Origin: Helicobacter sp. 'house sparrow 1'
GTDB lineage: Bacteria > Campylobacterota > Campylobacteria > Campylobacterales > Helicobacteraceae
Length of the DNA stretch: 64,000 nucleotides
Reading direction: 5' to 3'
Assembly: GCF_900199585.1 (NCBI RefSeq)
Contig: NZ_FZQY01000008.1
Location: 147,701 to 211,700 of the forward strand
The notes under the pieces were generated by a model, which made no database searches, was not told the DNA's origin, and worked only from the letters and a program-made list of their open reading frames with translations. Shown in pieces: positions 38,206-47,353 of the stretch; position 1 is the stretch's first letter, and each line of letters begins with the position of its first letter. The position numbers were made by a program, and so were the translations under genes.

Positions 38206-39164
38206 GAGAGCTTCTTACTATTGGAAGATATTTTAAAAGTAAGTTTGGGCAAAGGATTAGGAAAATACCTATTTCATTGCAAGGCTTTACCTGCCCCAAT
38301 ATTGATGGCAGTATTACAAGAGGAGGATGTATTTATTGCAGAAATGAGAGCTTTTCGCCAAGTCTTATAAAACTTGATAAAAGCATTTCAACCAAGATGA
38401 ACTTTAAAATAACTCATAATCCTATTTTAGATTTACAAATCAAACAACTCAAAGATCAATTTCACTGGCATGCTGATTTTCATAAAGACAAATTTTCTAT
38501 CCAAAAATATATGATATATTTTCAGTCCTACAGCAACACTTATGCTCCTTTTGAAACACTTAAAGCGATCTATGATGAAGCCTTAAAGCTACCAAATGTT
38601 GTAGGTATGAGTATTGGAACTAGGGTCGATTGTGTGCAAGATGAGGTTTTAGATCTACTCCAAGAATATGTCAAAAACGGAAAGGAAATTTGGATTGAAT
38701 ATGGTGTTCAATCTGTTTTTGAAGAAACACTTAAACTCATCAATCGAGGGCATGGAATCTCTGGCATAGAAGATTTATTTAAGCAAACAAGAAAAAGAGG
38801 GATTAAAGTTTGTGCTCATTTAATTTATGGATTTCCTAAAGAAACTCCTGAAATGATGTTAGAATCTTTGAGACAAACCCTATCTTGGGGCATTGATGGC
38901 ATTAAAATTCATCCACTTTATGTGCTCTCAAATACCAAACTAGCAAAAATGTATGATCAAGGAACTTATATACCAATTACTCTTGAGGCTTATGCTGATT
39001 TAGTTATACAGTCCTTAAAAATTATCCCTGAAGATATTGTCATTCAAAGAATTAGCTCTGGGGCTCATCATGAAACCTTAATTGCACCAAAATGGTGCTT
39101 TGATAAAAATATCCAGATGCGTTATATCAGAGAAAAACTCAAAAATATTGGAATTAAGTACTAG
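38202..39164 (+). CDS. Radical SAM protein, TIGR01212/YhcC family
   Basis: The 320-residue protein starts at a GTG that overlaps the purF stop by 4 bp. It opens [20 protein letters not shown] and has the cluster cysteines in [18 protein letters not shown], an arrangement typical of the TIGR01212 family. A downstream [18 protein letters not shown] segment and [16 protein letters not shown] belong to the Elp3/radical SAM fold. The substrate is not known; the family is thought to act on tRNA or related molecules. Confidence 0.82.
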   Translation: MRELLTIGRYFKSKFGQRIRKIPISLQGFTCPNIDGSITRGGCIYCRNESFSPSLIKLDKSISTKMNFKITHNPILDLQIKQLKDQFHWHADFHKDKFSIQKYMIYFQSYSNTYAPFETLKAIYDEALKLPNVVGMSIGTRVDCVQDEVLDLLQEYVKNGKEIWIEYGVQSVFEETLKLINRGHGISGIEDLFKQTRKRGIKVCAHLIYGFPKETPEMMLESLRQTLSWGIDGIKIHPLYVLSNTKLAKMYDQGTYIPITLEAYADLVIQSLKIIPEDIVIQRISSGAHHETLIAPKWCFDKNIQMRYIREKLKNIGIKY

Positions 39165-39172
39165 GAGAAACA

Positions 39173-40150
39173 ATGTTTGCAAGACCAAGAAGACTAAGAT
39201 TAAAGGAAAAAGTGAGAGATCTTGTATCAGAAACACGACTAGATTTAAAAGATTTTATTTATCCTTTATTTGTTATTGAAGGTAGTAATACTAAAAATCC
39301 CATTGCATCTATGCCTGATATTTTTCAAATGAGCATAGATCATATTCTTCAAGAATGTGAAAGTCTCCAAGAATTGGGAATTTATCATATTTTACTATTT
39401 GGAATCCCAGAACATAAAGATAATTGCGGAAGTGAGGCATTAAGCGATAGAGGGATTGTTGCTAGAACTATCCAAAATATAAAAAAACAATTTCCAAAAA
39501 TGGTTATTAGTGCGGATTTATGCTTTTGTGAATACACAGATCACGGACATTGTGGAATTTTAGATTCCAAACTTCAAACAGTAGATAATGATGCAACACT
39601 TGAATTACTAGGACAGCAAGCCATTATTCTTGCAAATAGTGGAGCAGATATCATTGCACCTAGCGCAATGATGGATGGTATGGTTCTTACAATTAGAAAC
39701 TATCTTGATAAAGCTGGATTTTATCATATTCCCATTATGAGCTATTCTACAAAGTTTGCAAGTGCATATTATGGACCATTTCGAGATATTGCACAATCTG
39801 CCCCTAGCTTTGGAGACAGAAAAAGCTATCAAGAAGATTATAGAAATCGCAGGGAAGCAATCTTGGAAAGCTTAAATGATGAAGCACAGGGGGCTGATAT
39901 CCTTATGGTTAAACCTGCCCTAGCCTATTTAGATATCATCCGAGACATTAGAGAAAGAACCTTACTACCTCTTGCAGTTTATAATGTGAGTGGTGAATAT
40001 GCGATGCTAAAACTTGCAGGAAAAAATGGATTGATTGATTATCAGCAAGCAATGCTAGAAACACTCACTAGTTTTAAAAGAGCTGGAGCTGATATCATCA
40101 TTAGCTATCACACTAAAGAACTAGCATTACTAATGCAAAAAAATAAATAA
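39173..40150 (+). CDS. hemB: Porphobilinogen synthase (delta-aminolevulinate dehydratase)
   Basis: Condenses two 5-aminolevulinate molecules in heme synthesis. The 325-residue protein has the two active-site lysine blocks ([15 protein letters not shown] and [14 protein letters not shown]), the metal-binding segment [14 protein letters not shown] and [12 protein letters not shown]. Length is normal. H. pylori hemB (HP0163) lies next to arsRS, as it does here. Confidence 0.97.
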   Translation: MFARPRRLRLKEKVRDLVSETRLDLKDFIYPLFVIEGSNTKNPIASMPDIFQMSIDHILQECESLQELGIYHILLFGIPEHKDNCGSEALSDRGIVARTIQNIKKQFPKMVISADLCFCEYTDHGHCGILDSKLQTVDNDATLELLGQQAIILANSGADIIAPSAMMDGMVLTIRNYLDKAGFYHIPIMSYSTKFASAYYGPFRDIAQSAPSFGDRKSYQEDYRNRREAILESLNDEAQGADILMVKPALAYLDIIRDIRERTLLPLAVYNVSGEYAMLKLAGKNGLIDYQQAMLETLTSFKRAGADIIISYHTKELALLMQKNK

Positions 40151-40159
40151 GGAGAAAAA

Positions 40160-40879
40160 ATGGGAAGAGCATTTGAGTATAGAAGAGCAGCTAAAGAAAA
40201 AAGATGGGATAAGATGAGTAAGATTTTTCCAAAGCTTGCTAAGGCAATAACTGTTGCTGCAAAAGAGGGTGGCTTAGATCCAATGATGAATGCAAAGCTT
40301 CGAACAGCCATAGCTAATGCAAAAGCACAAAATATGCCAAGAGATAATATAGAAGCTGCCATCAAAAGAGCTAGTGGAAAAGATGGAATATTTAGTGAAA
40401 TTACATATGAGGGAAAAGCCAGCAATGGTGTTTTAATCTTTATTGAATGCACTACAGATAATCCAACAAGAACTATTGCAAATCTTAAAAGTTATTTTAA
40501 TAAAACACCCAATGCTAGCATTGTTCCAAATGGATCACTTGAATTTATGTTCTCTAGAAAAAGTGTGTTTGAGTTTCAAAAACCTCAACAAGATATTGAA
40601 GAAGTTGAGCTTGAACTTATTGATTATGGACTCCAAGAACTCATAGAAGTGGAAGATTCTGATGAAAAATTATTTATTGCCTATGGTGATTATCAAGATT
40701 TTGGAAAATTAAATGAGGGGTTTGAAAAATTAGAAATTCCTATCAAAAAAGCTTCATTGCAACGCATTCCCAATAATCCAATCAATCTTACAGAAGAACA
40801 ACTCAATGAAATAGAAAAACTCTTAGATAGAATTGAGGAAGATGATGATGTGCAGGCTATTTATACCAACATTGAATAA
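40160..40879 (+). CDS. YebC/PmpR family protein
   Basis: The 239-residue protein begins [21 protein letters not shown] and has [17 protein letters not shown] and [24 protein letters not shown] blocks characteristic of YebC/TACO1 proteins. These are DNA-binding regulators or translation factors for proline-rich stretches. It follows hemB after 9 bp on the same strand, behind AAGGAG, and ends at a hairpin terminator. Confidence 0.92.
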   Translation: MGRAFEYRRAAKEKRWDKMSKIFPKLAKAITVAAKEGGLDPMMNAKLRTAIANAKAQNMPRDNIEAAIKRASGKDGIFSEITYEGKASNGVLIFIECTTDNPTRTIANLKSYFNKTPNASIVPNGSLEFMFSRKSVFEFQKPQQDIEEVELELIDYGLQELIEVEDSDEKLFIAYGDYQDFGKLNEGFEKLEIPIKKASLQRIPNNPINLTEEQLNEIEKLLDRIEEDDDVQAIYTNIE

Positions 40880-40885
40880 GAACAG

Positions 40886-40915
40886 ATAAAAGAAGAGCGT
40901 AACCTCTTCTTTTAT
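40886..40915 (+). terminator. Terminator after the yebC-like gene
   Basis: ATAAAAGAAGAG pairs with CTCTTCTTTTAT around CGTAAC, a 12-bp stem. The T-rich right arm and the A-rich left arm (T-rich on the other strand) suggest it serves both this gene and the convergent outer-membrane gene. Confidence 0.85.
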
Positions 40916-40919
40916 AAAA

Positions 40920-41972
40920 CTAGAATCTATAAATATAATAAAGTGTAATAGACTGCTTTGGTCTAAACTTTGTTGTTGTTTTTAAACTTCCATTACCTGT
41001 ATCAAAATCCCAACGAGTATTATTCTCACTAACTAGGTAATATTCTGCAAAGCGATAATTAACTCCAATTTGATGTTTCTTGTAATAGTAATACAATCCA
41101 ACAATAGGATAAAGACCACTAGTAATTACACCTTGAGGTTTTTGAACCAACTTACTTAGCGCAGAGGTATTATTTTCACCTACAATGGCATTTCCCTTAA
41201 CAGGAACACTCCATTCAAGTTCATATCCTCCTCCTATTAATCCTCCAAACACATGCTTTTGTGTCGCAACAAAATCCAAAAGAAGGCTTAATTCAATACT
41301 ACCTTTAATGGGCCAATATTTCTGATAAACCTCTTCAATAGGAGTTATTTTAGCAGCTGTAATCCCTCCTCCCGTACCAGGTGTCTGTGCAGGAGTAAGC
41401 TCAATTGCTTTTAACTTTGTAGCTTTTAATGTCGCTGGGCTTCCTGCATCTATTAATCCACTAAGACGGAAACCAAATCTTTTACTAAAATAAAATTGAT
41501 ATCCTAAAATAAGTCCAGCATTTAAAGAAGGGGTTGTGCTCATAAGTTCTTGAAATCCAGAAATAACTTGAGAAATTTCAAGCTTTTTAAGAATAAGTTG
41601 TGTCCCTAACATAAAACCACTCTTATTTTTTGAATCCCTTAAATCAACTTCTTGATCCGCCTGCTGTGTGACAAGATCAACAACTGTGTCTATTTTTTTT
41701 CCACCTTCATTTAAAATAACATCCTCTAGTGTTTTATCCATATTCTTAGATGTATTAGAATCTATACTTTCCTTTGTTGTATTAGAAGATTTTAGACTAT
41801 CTGGATTTCTAATATAGGGATCACTAAGACGCATCATATCAGTATCACTAAGTGCTATATAATGTAGATTCTTATCTAAGGTTCCTTTTTTCCCAACATT
41901 TTTTAATTCATTTGCATCTACATATGCGACAAAAGAACAATAAACAAATAAAATTTTATAAAGTTTTTTCAC
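40920..41972 (-). CDS. Helicobacter outer-membrane protein (Hop/Hor-like)
   Basis: 350 residues with a signal peptide (MKKLYKILFVYCSFVAYVDA). After a polar, Ser/Thr-rich region, the C-terminal part (from about residue 115) is barrel-like: AGLILGYQFYFSKRFGFRLSG, GGLIGGGYELEW and IVGLYYYYKKHQIGVNYRF, with terminal YYIYRF. The combination resembles Helicobacter outer-membrane families (Hop/Hor type). Ligand or adhesive role unknown. Confidence 0.66.
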   Translation of the reverse strand: MKKLYKILFVYCSFVAYVDANELKNVGKKGTLDKNLHYIALSDTDMMRLSDPYIRNPDSLKSSNTTKESIDSNTSKNMDKTLEDVILNEGGKKIDTVVDLVTQQADQEVDLRDSKNKSGFMLGTQLILKKLEISQVISGFQELMSTTPSLNAGLILGYQFYFSKRFGFRLSGLIDAGSPATLKATKLKAIELTPAQTPGTGGGITAAKITPIEEVYQKYWPIKGSIELSLLLDFVATQKHVFGGLIGGGYELEWSVPVKGNAIVGENNTSALSKLVQKPQGVITSGLYPIVGLYYYYKKHQIGVNYRFAEYYLVSENNTRWDFDTGNGSLKTTTKFRPKQSITLYYIYRF

Positions 41973-42140
41973 TCTATCTCCTCCATTTAAATTATATTAG
42001 GCTCATTTTAAACTAAAAATCCTAAATTAAAGGTCACTTTTGATTCATTCTAAGTATTCTAAAAAAATCATAGAAACCTTCAAAAAACCTCTATAGAATG
42101 AATTGCTTAAGCTGATAAGTAGTTATATCAAAGGGTTCAA

Positions 42141-42884
42141 CTACATATATAAACCACCATTTACCTTTAACACCTCTCCTGTAATATAGCTTGCCCCATT
42201 ACTTAGTAAAAATGCAACTGCATTTGCAATTTCCACACCACTTGCAAAACGACCCAACGGTATATTTTTAAGATAATATTCCTTAACATCTTCTTTTAAT
42301 TCTGCTGTCATATCTGTTTGAACAAATCCTGGTGTTACGCAGTTAAATCTAACATTTCTAGAAGCACCCTCATATGCAAATGATTTACTCATAGCAATCA
42401 TACCGCCCTTACTAGCTGCATAATTAGTTTGACCAGCATTTCCTCTTTCACCTATAATGGATGCGATATTTACTACACTACCAAATTTCTGCTTACTCAT
42501 TACTTTCAAAGCTTCTCTACAGCCAATAAAGCTAGATTTCAAATTCGCATCAACCACTCCCATGAAATCTTCTACTTTCATTCGCAGTGCTAGCTTATCA
42601 TTTGTGATTCCTGCATTATTTACCAAATATGACAATTCTCCATCACTTTGCACAATCATTGCAATTGCCTCACTAAAGGCAGCTTCATCGGTAGCATCAA
42701 AACAAATAATTGCAGCCTTTCCTCCATTTTTTTCAATTTCATCCTTCAAGGCCTCTGCTAATTCTGGCTTACTTCTATAGTTAATCCATACTTTTAGCCC
42801 ATATGATGCCAAAATTCTTGCAATATCAGCTCCAATACTTTTACTTGCACCAGTAATCAGCACATTTTTACCATAAAATTGCAT
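42141..42884 (-). CDS. fabG: 3-oxoacyl-ACP reductase FabG
   Basis: NADPH-dependent reduction of 3-oxoacyl-ACP in each fatty-acid elongation cycle. The 247-residue short-chain dehydrogenase has the cofactor motif ITGASKSIGADIA, LVNNAGIT, the catalytic Ser (NIASIIGERG) and YAASKGG with Tyr and Lys, then the C-terminal YITGEVLKVNGGLYM. It lies beside rpsU, as in H. pylori (HP0561-HP0562). Confidence 0.96.
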   Translation of the reverse strand: MQFYGKNVLITGASKSIGADIARILASYGLKVWINYRSKPELAEALKDEIEKNGGKAAIICFDATDEAAFSEAIAMIVQSDGELSYLVNNAGITNDKLALRMKVEDFMGVVDANLKSSFIGCREALKVMSKQKFGSVVNIASIIGERGNAGQTNYAASKGGMIAMSKSFAYEGASRNVRFNCVTPGFVQTDMTAELKEDVKEYYLKNIPLGRFASGVEIANAVAFLLSNGASYITGEVLKVNGGLYM

Positions 42885-42970
42885 AAAAACCTCCGTCTTA
42901 CAAAACTTATTTTGAGCAAAACTTTAATTCCAACTTTGAGTTACATCACTGAAGTTCTAATGTAGCATAA

Positions 42971-42991
42971 CCCAAGATTAGTAATCTTGGG
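42971..42991 (-). terminator. Hairpin after rpsU
   Basis: CCCAAGATTA pairs with TAATCTTGGG around a single base, immediately downstream of the rpsU stop (42999) on the reverse strand. The T tract behind it is short (TTATG), so termination may be weak. The tight loop could also be read as a cruciform. Confidence 0.55.
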
Positions 42992-42998
42992 AAAGAAT

Positions 42999-43211
42999 TT
43001 ATAGCCTAGATTCATATCTGCGAAGCATATATAATCGCTTAAGCATCTTCTTCTTTGCATTAATCTTTTGCTTTTTCTTCTTCTCAGTTTGAGATTCAAA
43101 AAATCTTCTTGCTCGACATTCTGTCACCACAAGATTGCGATCTGTTTGCTTCTTAAACTTGCGATATGCTTCATCAAAGCTTTCGTTTTCTCTTACTTTA
43201 ATGCCAGGCAC
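42999..43211 (-). CDS. rpsU: 30S ribosomal protein S21
   Basis: The 70-residue basic protein has the S21 pattern: [20 protein letters not shown] then a long Arg/Lys-rich helix ([17 protein letters not shown]). It aids translation initiation on the small subunit. It precedes fabG by about 110 bp, separated by a hairpin. Confidence 0.96.
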   Translation of the reverse strand: MPGIKVRENESFDEAYRKFKKQTDRNLVVTECRARRFFESQTEKKKKQKINAKKKMLKRLYMLRRYESRL

Positions 43212-43318
43212 TTAAATCACCTACTTTCTGAATTAAAATATTTTGGGGATTAAAAACCCCAGGCAGTATTCTATGATATTTTCTCAAAAAATCAAATACT
43301 AAAATAAACTTTTTTAGA

Positions 43319-43324
43319 TATAAT
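43319..43324 (+). promoter_or_regulatory. -10 element of tRNA-Arg
   Basis: TATAAT ends 12 bp before the mature tRNA 5' end, at the distance expected if transcription starts a few bases before the tRNA. Confidence 0.55.
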
Positions 43325-43336
43325 TGCAGTCGTTGT

Positions 43337-43413
43337 GTGTCCATAGCTCAGCTGAATAGAGCAACAGGTTGCGGTCCTGTAGGTCGGGGGTTTGAATCCC
43401 TCTGGGCATACCA
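43337..43413 (+). tRNA. tRNA-Arg (GCG)
   Basis: The 77-nt cloverleaf has acceptor pairs GTGTCCA/TGGGCAT (with G-T at the end), D arm GCTCAGCTGAATAGAGC, anticodon stem ACAGG/CCTGT around TTGCGGT, and encoded CCA. The anticodon is GCG, reading CGC/CGU. Most bacteria use an ACG (inosine) anticodon for this box. Confidence 0.93.
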
Positions 43414-43497
43414 TAAAATAAATAAAACATAATTTAAATGGCTTATAAATTTATAAATCATATAAATCTGATAATTTTAATTTAAAGCGGTAGTGGT

Positions 43498-43512
43498 GAC
43501 TACTAGGTAGTC
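43498..43512 (+). repeat. Short inverted repeat upstream of the PAP2 gene
   Basis: GACTAC-TAG-GTAGTC, 6-bp arms with a 3-base centre, about 55 bp before the likely start of the PAP2 gene. It has no T tract, so a protein-binding site is more likely than a terminator. Assignment is uncertain. Confidence 0.35.
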
Positions 43513-43567
43513 GGTGTCTAAATATAATTATTATTATAGTTTTTCAAGGATTAAACCCATATCTTCC

Positions 43568-44176
43568 ATGTTTAAAAAATTCTTACTTTCTATTTGTTTA
43601 TCACTCTTTGTTATTCCTACACAACCACAATATCGCCTCAGTGCAAAAGATGCTTTTCAAATCTATGGAGATATCTTTCAATTTCTTCCATTAGCAGCTG
43701 CTACTTATTCTTTAATTTTACAAGACTACAAAGGTTTGGGACAGCTAGCCATAGGCTCTGGAAGTGCTTTAGCTATTACTTATGCAAGTAAACTTACATT
43801 TTCTGCAATTGCTAAAACTCATCCTAATATAGCTGCTATTAGCAAAAGACCTGATAGTGGTTCTTATGATGGTTTCCCATCAGGGCATACAGCTGCTGCT
43901 TTTTCTGCAGCAGGCTTTATGCAGCGCAGATATGGATGGAAATGGGGTGTTCCTACGACTATTCTTGCAACTCTTGTAGGTATCTCTCGAGTAACTTCAA
44001 AGAGACATTCTGTCACACAAGTAATTGCTGGGGCAATACTAGGTTATGGCCTATCTTACCTTGTCTCAAGCAAATACCTTGGGAGAACAAATGTTAATAT
44101 AAATGTTGATTCTCAAGAACTTGATAATGGAATAACAGACAATCAAGTTTCTCTACTCATTTATCATAGATTCTAA
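43568..44176 (+). CDS. PAP2-family membrane phosphatase
   Basis: Phosphatase of the PAP2 fold, acting on lipid or lipid A phosphates in the membrane. From the ATG at 43568 the protein has 202 residues with a signal-like first segment (MFKKFLLSICLSLFVIPT). Catalytic motifs are GFPSGHTAAAF and the later SRVTSKRHSVTQVIAG. The preceding KRPDSG gives the expected Lys/Arg of motif 1. The open frame continues upstream to a GTG at 43514, but that extension lacks a signal start. Which phosphate is removed (LpxE-like or other) cannot be told from sequence. Confidence 0.75.
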   Translation: MFKKFLLSICLSLFVIPTQPQYRLSAKDAFQIYGDIFQFLPLAAATYSLILQDYKGLGQLAIGSGSALAITYASKLTFSAIAKTHPNIAAISKRPDSGSYDGFPSGHTAAAFSAAGFMQRRYGWKWGVPTTILATLVGISRVTSKRHSVTQVIAGAILGYGLSYLVSSKYLGRTNVNINVDSQELDNGITDNQVSLLIYHRF

Positions 44177-44186
44177 TCTAGTTTAG

Positions 44187-44759
44187 CTATTTTTGCAAAA
44201 TCCTTGGAAGTGTAATGCCTGTTTGAGCCTGATATTTCCCATTTTTGTCTTTATAACTAAATTCACATACCTCATCACCCTTTAAAAACAAAACTTGCGC
44301 AATCCCTTCATTAGCATATATCTTAGCAGGCAATGGAGTTGTATTAGATATTTCTATGGTTATTTGCCCTTCAAACTCTGGTTCAAATGGGGTCACATTT
44401 ACAATAATTCCACAACGAGCATAAGTACTCTTTCCAAGACATATTGCTAAGACATCTCTAGGCATTCTAAAATATTCTACTGTTCTTGCTAATGCAAAAG
44501 AGTTGGCAGGCACGATACAAAAACCTTCTTTTGTTGCATCAACATCGACAACATTTTTATCATCAAATTGTTTTGGATCTACAATTGTTGTGTTAATATT
44601 GGTAAAAATTTTAAATTCATGTCCGACCCTAATATCATAGCCATAGCTACTTAAACCATAACTAACCACTCCCCTACCTATTTGTTTTTCACAAAATGGC
44701 TCAATCATTCTGTGCTTTAAACTCATCTCCCTAATCCAAATATCTGATTTTAAACCCAT
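44187..44759 (-). CDS. dcd: dCTP deaminase
   Basis: Deaminates dCTP to dUTP for thymidylate synthesis. The 190-residue protein has the Dcd motifs [37 protein letters not shown] with the catalytic Glu, and [12 protein letters not shown]. It works upstream of dUTPase (dut at 20487). It is divergent from accB, as in H. pylori. Confidence 0.95.
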   Translation of the reverse strand: MGLKSDIWIREMSLKHRMIEPFCEKQIGRGVVSYGLSSYGYDIRVGHEFKIFTNINTTIVDPKQFDDKNVVDVDATKEGFCIVPANSFALARTVEYFRMPRDVLAICLGKSTYARCGIIVNVTPFEPEFEGQITIEISNTTPLPAKIYANEGIAQVLFLKGDEVCEFSYKDKNGKYQAQTGITLPRILQK

Positions 44760-44860
44760 CTTAAATTCCTACTATCAATCGTATTTTATACTTCAAATTT
44801 ATGGTATTATACCAGAATCAAAGCCCCGAAGCTTATCTTAGATATACATAAAGGATAGAT

Positions 44861-45328
44861 ATGAATTTAAAAGAAATTAAGGATTTAATTGAGATCTTTA
44901 ATAAAAGTGAGATTTCTAAGTTGAAAATTAAGCAAGAACCATTTGAAATAGAGCTTGAAAAAAATATATCCTTAAATGAAACTTTCAAAACTATACCTGT
45001 TATAGAAACATCTGCAATCAAACAAAATGTTATTCAACATACAGAAAACCCACAAGCACAAATCACTCCAAGCAACACTTCTAACACACAAGATTACATT
45101 CTTTCTCCTATGGTTGGGACTTTCTATCATTGTCCTTCACCTGGAGCAGCACCTTATGTTAAAGTTGGTGATACAATCAAGAAAGGACAAACCATAGGTA
45201 TTGTTGAAGCAATGAAAATTATGAATGAGATTGAAGCTGAATATGATTGCAAGGTAGTTGCAATTGAAGCTAGCGATTCTCAACCTGTAGAATTTGGTTC
45301 TAAACTCGTGAAAGTAGAGAAAATATAA
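44861..45328 (+). CDS. accB: Biotin carboxyl carrier protein of acetyl-CoA carboxylase
   Basis: Carries the carboxybiotin of acetyl-CoA carboxylase. The 155-residue protein has an N-terminal helical region, a Pro/Thr-rich linker and the C-terminal biotinyl domain with VEAMKIMNEIEAE, whose Lys is biotinylated. It shares one base with the accC start. A TATTAT at 44805-44810 may be its -10. Confidence 0.95.
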   Translation: MNLKEIKDLIEIFNKSEISKLKIKQEPFEIELEKNISLNETFKTIPVIETSAIKQNVIQHTENPQAQITPSNTSNTQDYILSPMVGTFYHCPSPGAAPYVKVGDTIKKGQTIGIVEAMKIMNEIEAEYDCKVVAIEASDSQPVEFGSKLVKVEKI

Positions 45329-46686
45329 TGAGTAATGTGCAAAAAAAGCAAATAAAAAGAATCCTTATTGCCAATAGAGGGGAGATTGCTCTAAGGGCTA
45401 TCCGAACCATTCAAGAGATGGGAAAAGAGGCAGTTGCTGTTTATTCTACAGCAGATAAGGATGCTTATTATCTTGATGTAGCTGATACAAAAATCTGTAT
45501 AGGTGGTCCAAAATCAAGTGATAGTTATTTAAATATACCTGCGATTATGAGTGCTGCGGAACTTTTTGATATTGATGCCATCTTCCCTGGCTATGGTTTT
45601 TTAAGTGAAAATCAGAATTTTGTTGAAATCTGTTCTCATCATGAAATTGAATTTATTGGCCCAAGTGCTGATGTGATGGTTTTGATGAGTGACAAATCAA
45701 AAGCAAAAGATGTGATGAAGGAAGCAGGTGTTCCTGTCATACTTGGAAGTGATGGGGCATTAAAAAATTACCAAGAAGCTCAAGAGGTTGCTAAAAAAAT
45801 TGGCTATCCTGTGATTATTAAGGCAGCAGCTGGTGGTGGTGGTAGAGGTATGCGTGTAGTAGAGAATGAAAGTCTTTTAAAAAACCTCTATCTAGCTGCA
45901 GAAAGTGAAGCTTTAAGCGCTTTTGGAGATGGAACTATCTATATGGAAAAGTTTATACTAAATCCAAAGCATATTGAGGTTCAAATCCTTGCAGATAAAC
46001 ATGGTAATGTTATCCATGTTGGAGAGAGGGATTGTTCTGCTCAAAGAAGACAGCAAAAACTTATTGAAGAAACTCCTGCTGTAGTTTTAGATGAAGAAGT
46101 AAGACAAAAACTATTAGAGACAGCTGTTAAAGCAGCAAAGCACATTGGATATGTAGGTGCTGGTACTTTTGAGTTTTTACTTGATGCAAACAATAAAGAT
46201 TTCTATTTTATGGAAATGAATACAAGATTGCAGGTTGAGCATACAATTAGCGAAATGGTAAGCGGTCTTGATATGGTGGAGTGGATGATAAGAATTGCAG
46301 AAGGCGAAAAATTACCTTCTCAGGATTCTATTAAATTTCAAGGACATGCTATAGAATGTCGTATCACGGCAGAAGATCCTGTAAAGTTTTATCCTTGTCC
46401 TGGGAAAATTACCAAATGGATTGCACCTGGTGGAGCCAATGTTCGCCTAGATACCCATGCTTATGCTGGATATACAGTTCCTATGTATTATGATTCAATG
46501 ATAGGCAAACTCATTGTATGGGGAGAAAATAGAGAAAAAGCAATAGAAAGAACCAAAAGAGCTTTAAAAGAGTTTTGTATCGAAGGGATTAAAACTACTA
46601 TACCTTTTCATCTAAAAATGATGGATAATAAAGACTTTAGAAAAGCTAAAATCCATACAAAATATCTTGAACAGAATATGGAATGA
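45328..46686 (+). CDS. accC: Biotin carboxylase of acetyl-CoA carboxylase
   Basis: ATP-dependent carboxylation of the AccB biotin. The 452-residue protein has IANRGEIALRAIRT at the start, the ATP-grasp glycine loop KAAAGGGGRGMRVV, and FLEMNTRLQVEH-type metal and catalytic residues (seen as FMEMNTRLQVEHTISEMVSG). It overlaps accB by one base, so the subunits are made in step. Confidence 0.97.
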   Translation: MSNVQKKQIKRILIANRGEIALRAIRTIQEMGKEAVAVYSTADKDAYYLDVADTKICIGGPKSSDSYLNIPAIMSAAELFDIDAIFPGYGFLSENQNFVEICSHHEIEFIGPSADVMVLMSDKSKAKDVMKEAGVPVILGSDGALKNYQEAQEVAKKIGYPVIIKAAAGGGGRGMRVVENESLLKNLYLAAESEALSAFGDGTIYMEKFILNPKHIEVQILADKHGNVIHVGERDCSAQRRQQKLIEETPAVVLDEEVRQKLLETAVKAAKHIGYVGAGTFEFLLDANNKDFYFMEMNTRLQVEHTISEMVSGLDMVEWMIRIAEGEKLPSQDSIKFQGHAIECRITAEDPVKFYPCPGKITKWIAPGGANVRLDTHAYAGYTVPMYYDSMIGKLIVWGENREKAIERTKRALKEFCIEGIKTTIPFHLKMMDNKDFRKAKIHTKYLEQNME

Positions 46687-46744
46687 AAAATGCTTGTAAG
46701 TCTTATGAGATATTTAGAAATTTGCAATTTATAAGGAATGATCA

Positions 46745-47353
46745 ATGAAAATCACTTCTCACACAGCAATGACAGCTAGAATGCCTCATAAGACAGAACA
46801 AGAGGTCAAAAAAGAATTAAAAGAAAGTATTAATACTTCAAAGAAGGATTCTTTAAAAATCAATACCAATAACTATGCTAGTGATGTCAAAGAAATTAAT
46901 CTAAGCATTGGCTCTTTGCAAGTTGCAGAAAAATCATTACAAAAGCTTCAAGAACAGGCTAAATATTTAATCAACCAAAAAGACTTATCTTCAAAGGAAT
47001 ACAAAAGCCTTAATAGCATTTTTCAAACAAGCACTTTTAATGGCAAGAATGTCTTTGATAAAGATTATAAAAGCCTTTCATCAAATCTTGATATTGATTA
47101 CTCAAAAATTAAAGAGTATGTAAGATCATCTCAAGATATTCAAGGACTTAAAAAGCTAATTCAAGAAACAAAAATACAACAAAATCAAACAAAAAAAGCT
47201 ATTAGTGTCTTACAAAACAAGCTAAATAACTCTCTTGCTACTAGCAAAAATTATAATCACTTAGATTCTAGTATGCTCTCAAAAAATGGTTTTAAAAATG
47301 CACATGATACACAAAACCTATCTCTTAATCGTGTCCTAGAGCTCCTAGCCTAA
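46745..47353 (+). CDS. Flagellin-like mini-protein upstream of pseC
   Basis: 202 residues, helical and Asn/Ser/Lys-rich, without a signal peptide. The segment from about residue 56 (INLSIGSLQVAEKSLQKLQE, then LNSIFQTSTFNGKNVFD) matches the flagellin D1 pattern, where a helix is followed by ...TSFNGKKLLDG. The usual D0 ends and variable domains are absent. It abuts pseC with a one-base overlap (TAATG), and PseC makes the sugar that decorates flagellin. A role as a flagellar accessory or export-related protein is inferred; a true filament subunit is unlikely at this length. Confidence 0.5.
   Translation: MKITSHTAMTARMPHKTEQEVKKELKESINTSKKDSLKINTNNYASDVKEINLSIGSLQVAEKSLQKLQEQAKYLINQKDLSSKEYKSLNSIFQTSTFNGKNVFDKDYKSLSSNLDIDYSKIKEYVRSSQDIQGLKKLIQETKIQQNQTKKAISVLQNKLNNSLATSKNYNHLDSSMLSKNGFKNAHDTQNLSLNRVLELLA

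Noticed and set aside
46700..46744. Sigma-54 promoter for the flagellin-like gene
   Set aside because: TTTGC is present but no GG lies ten bases before it.
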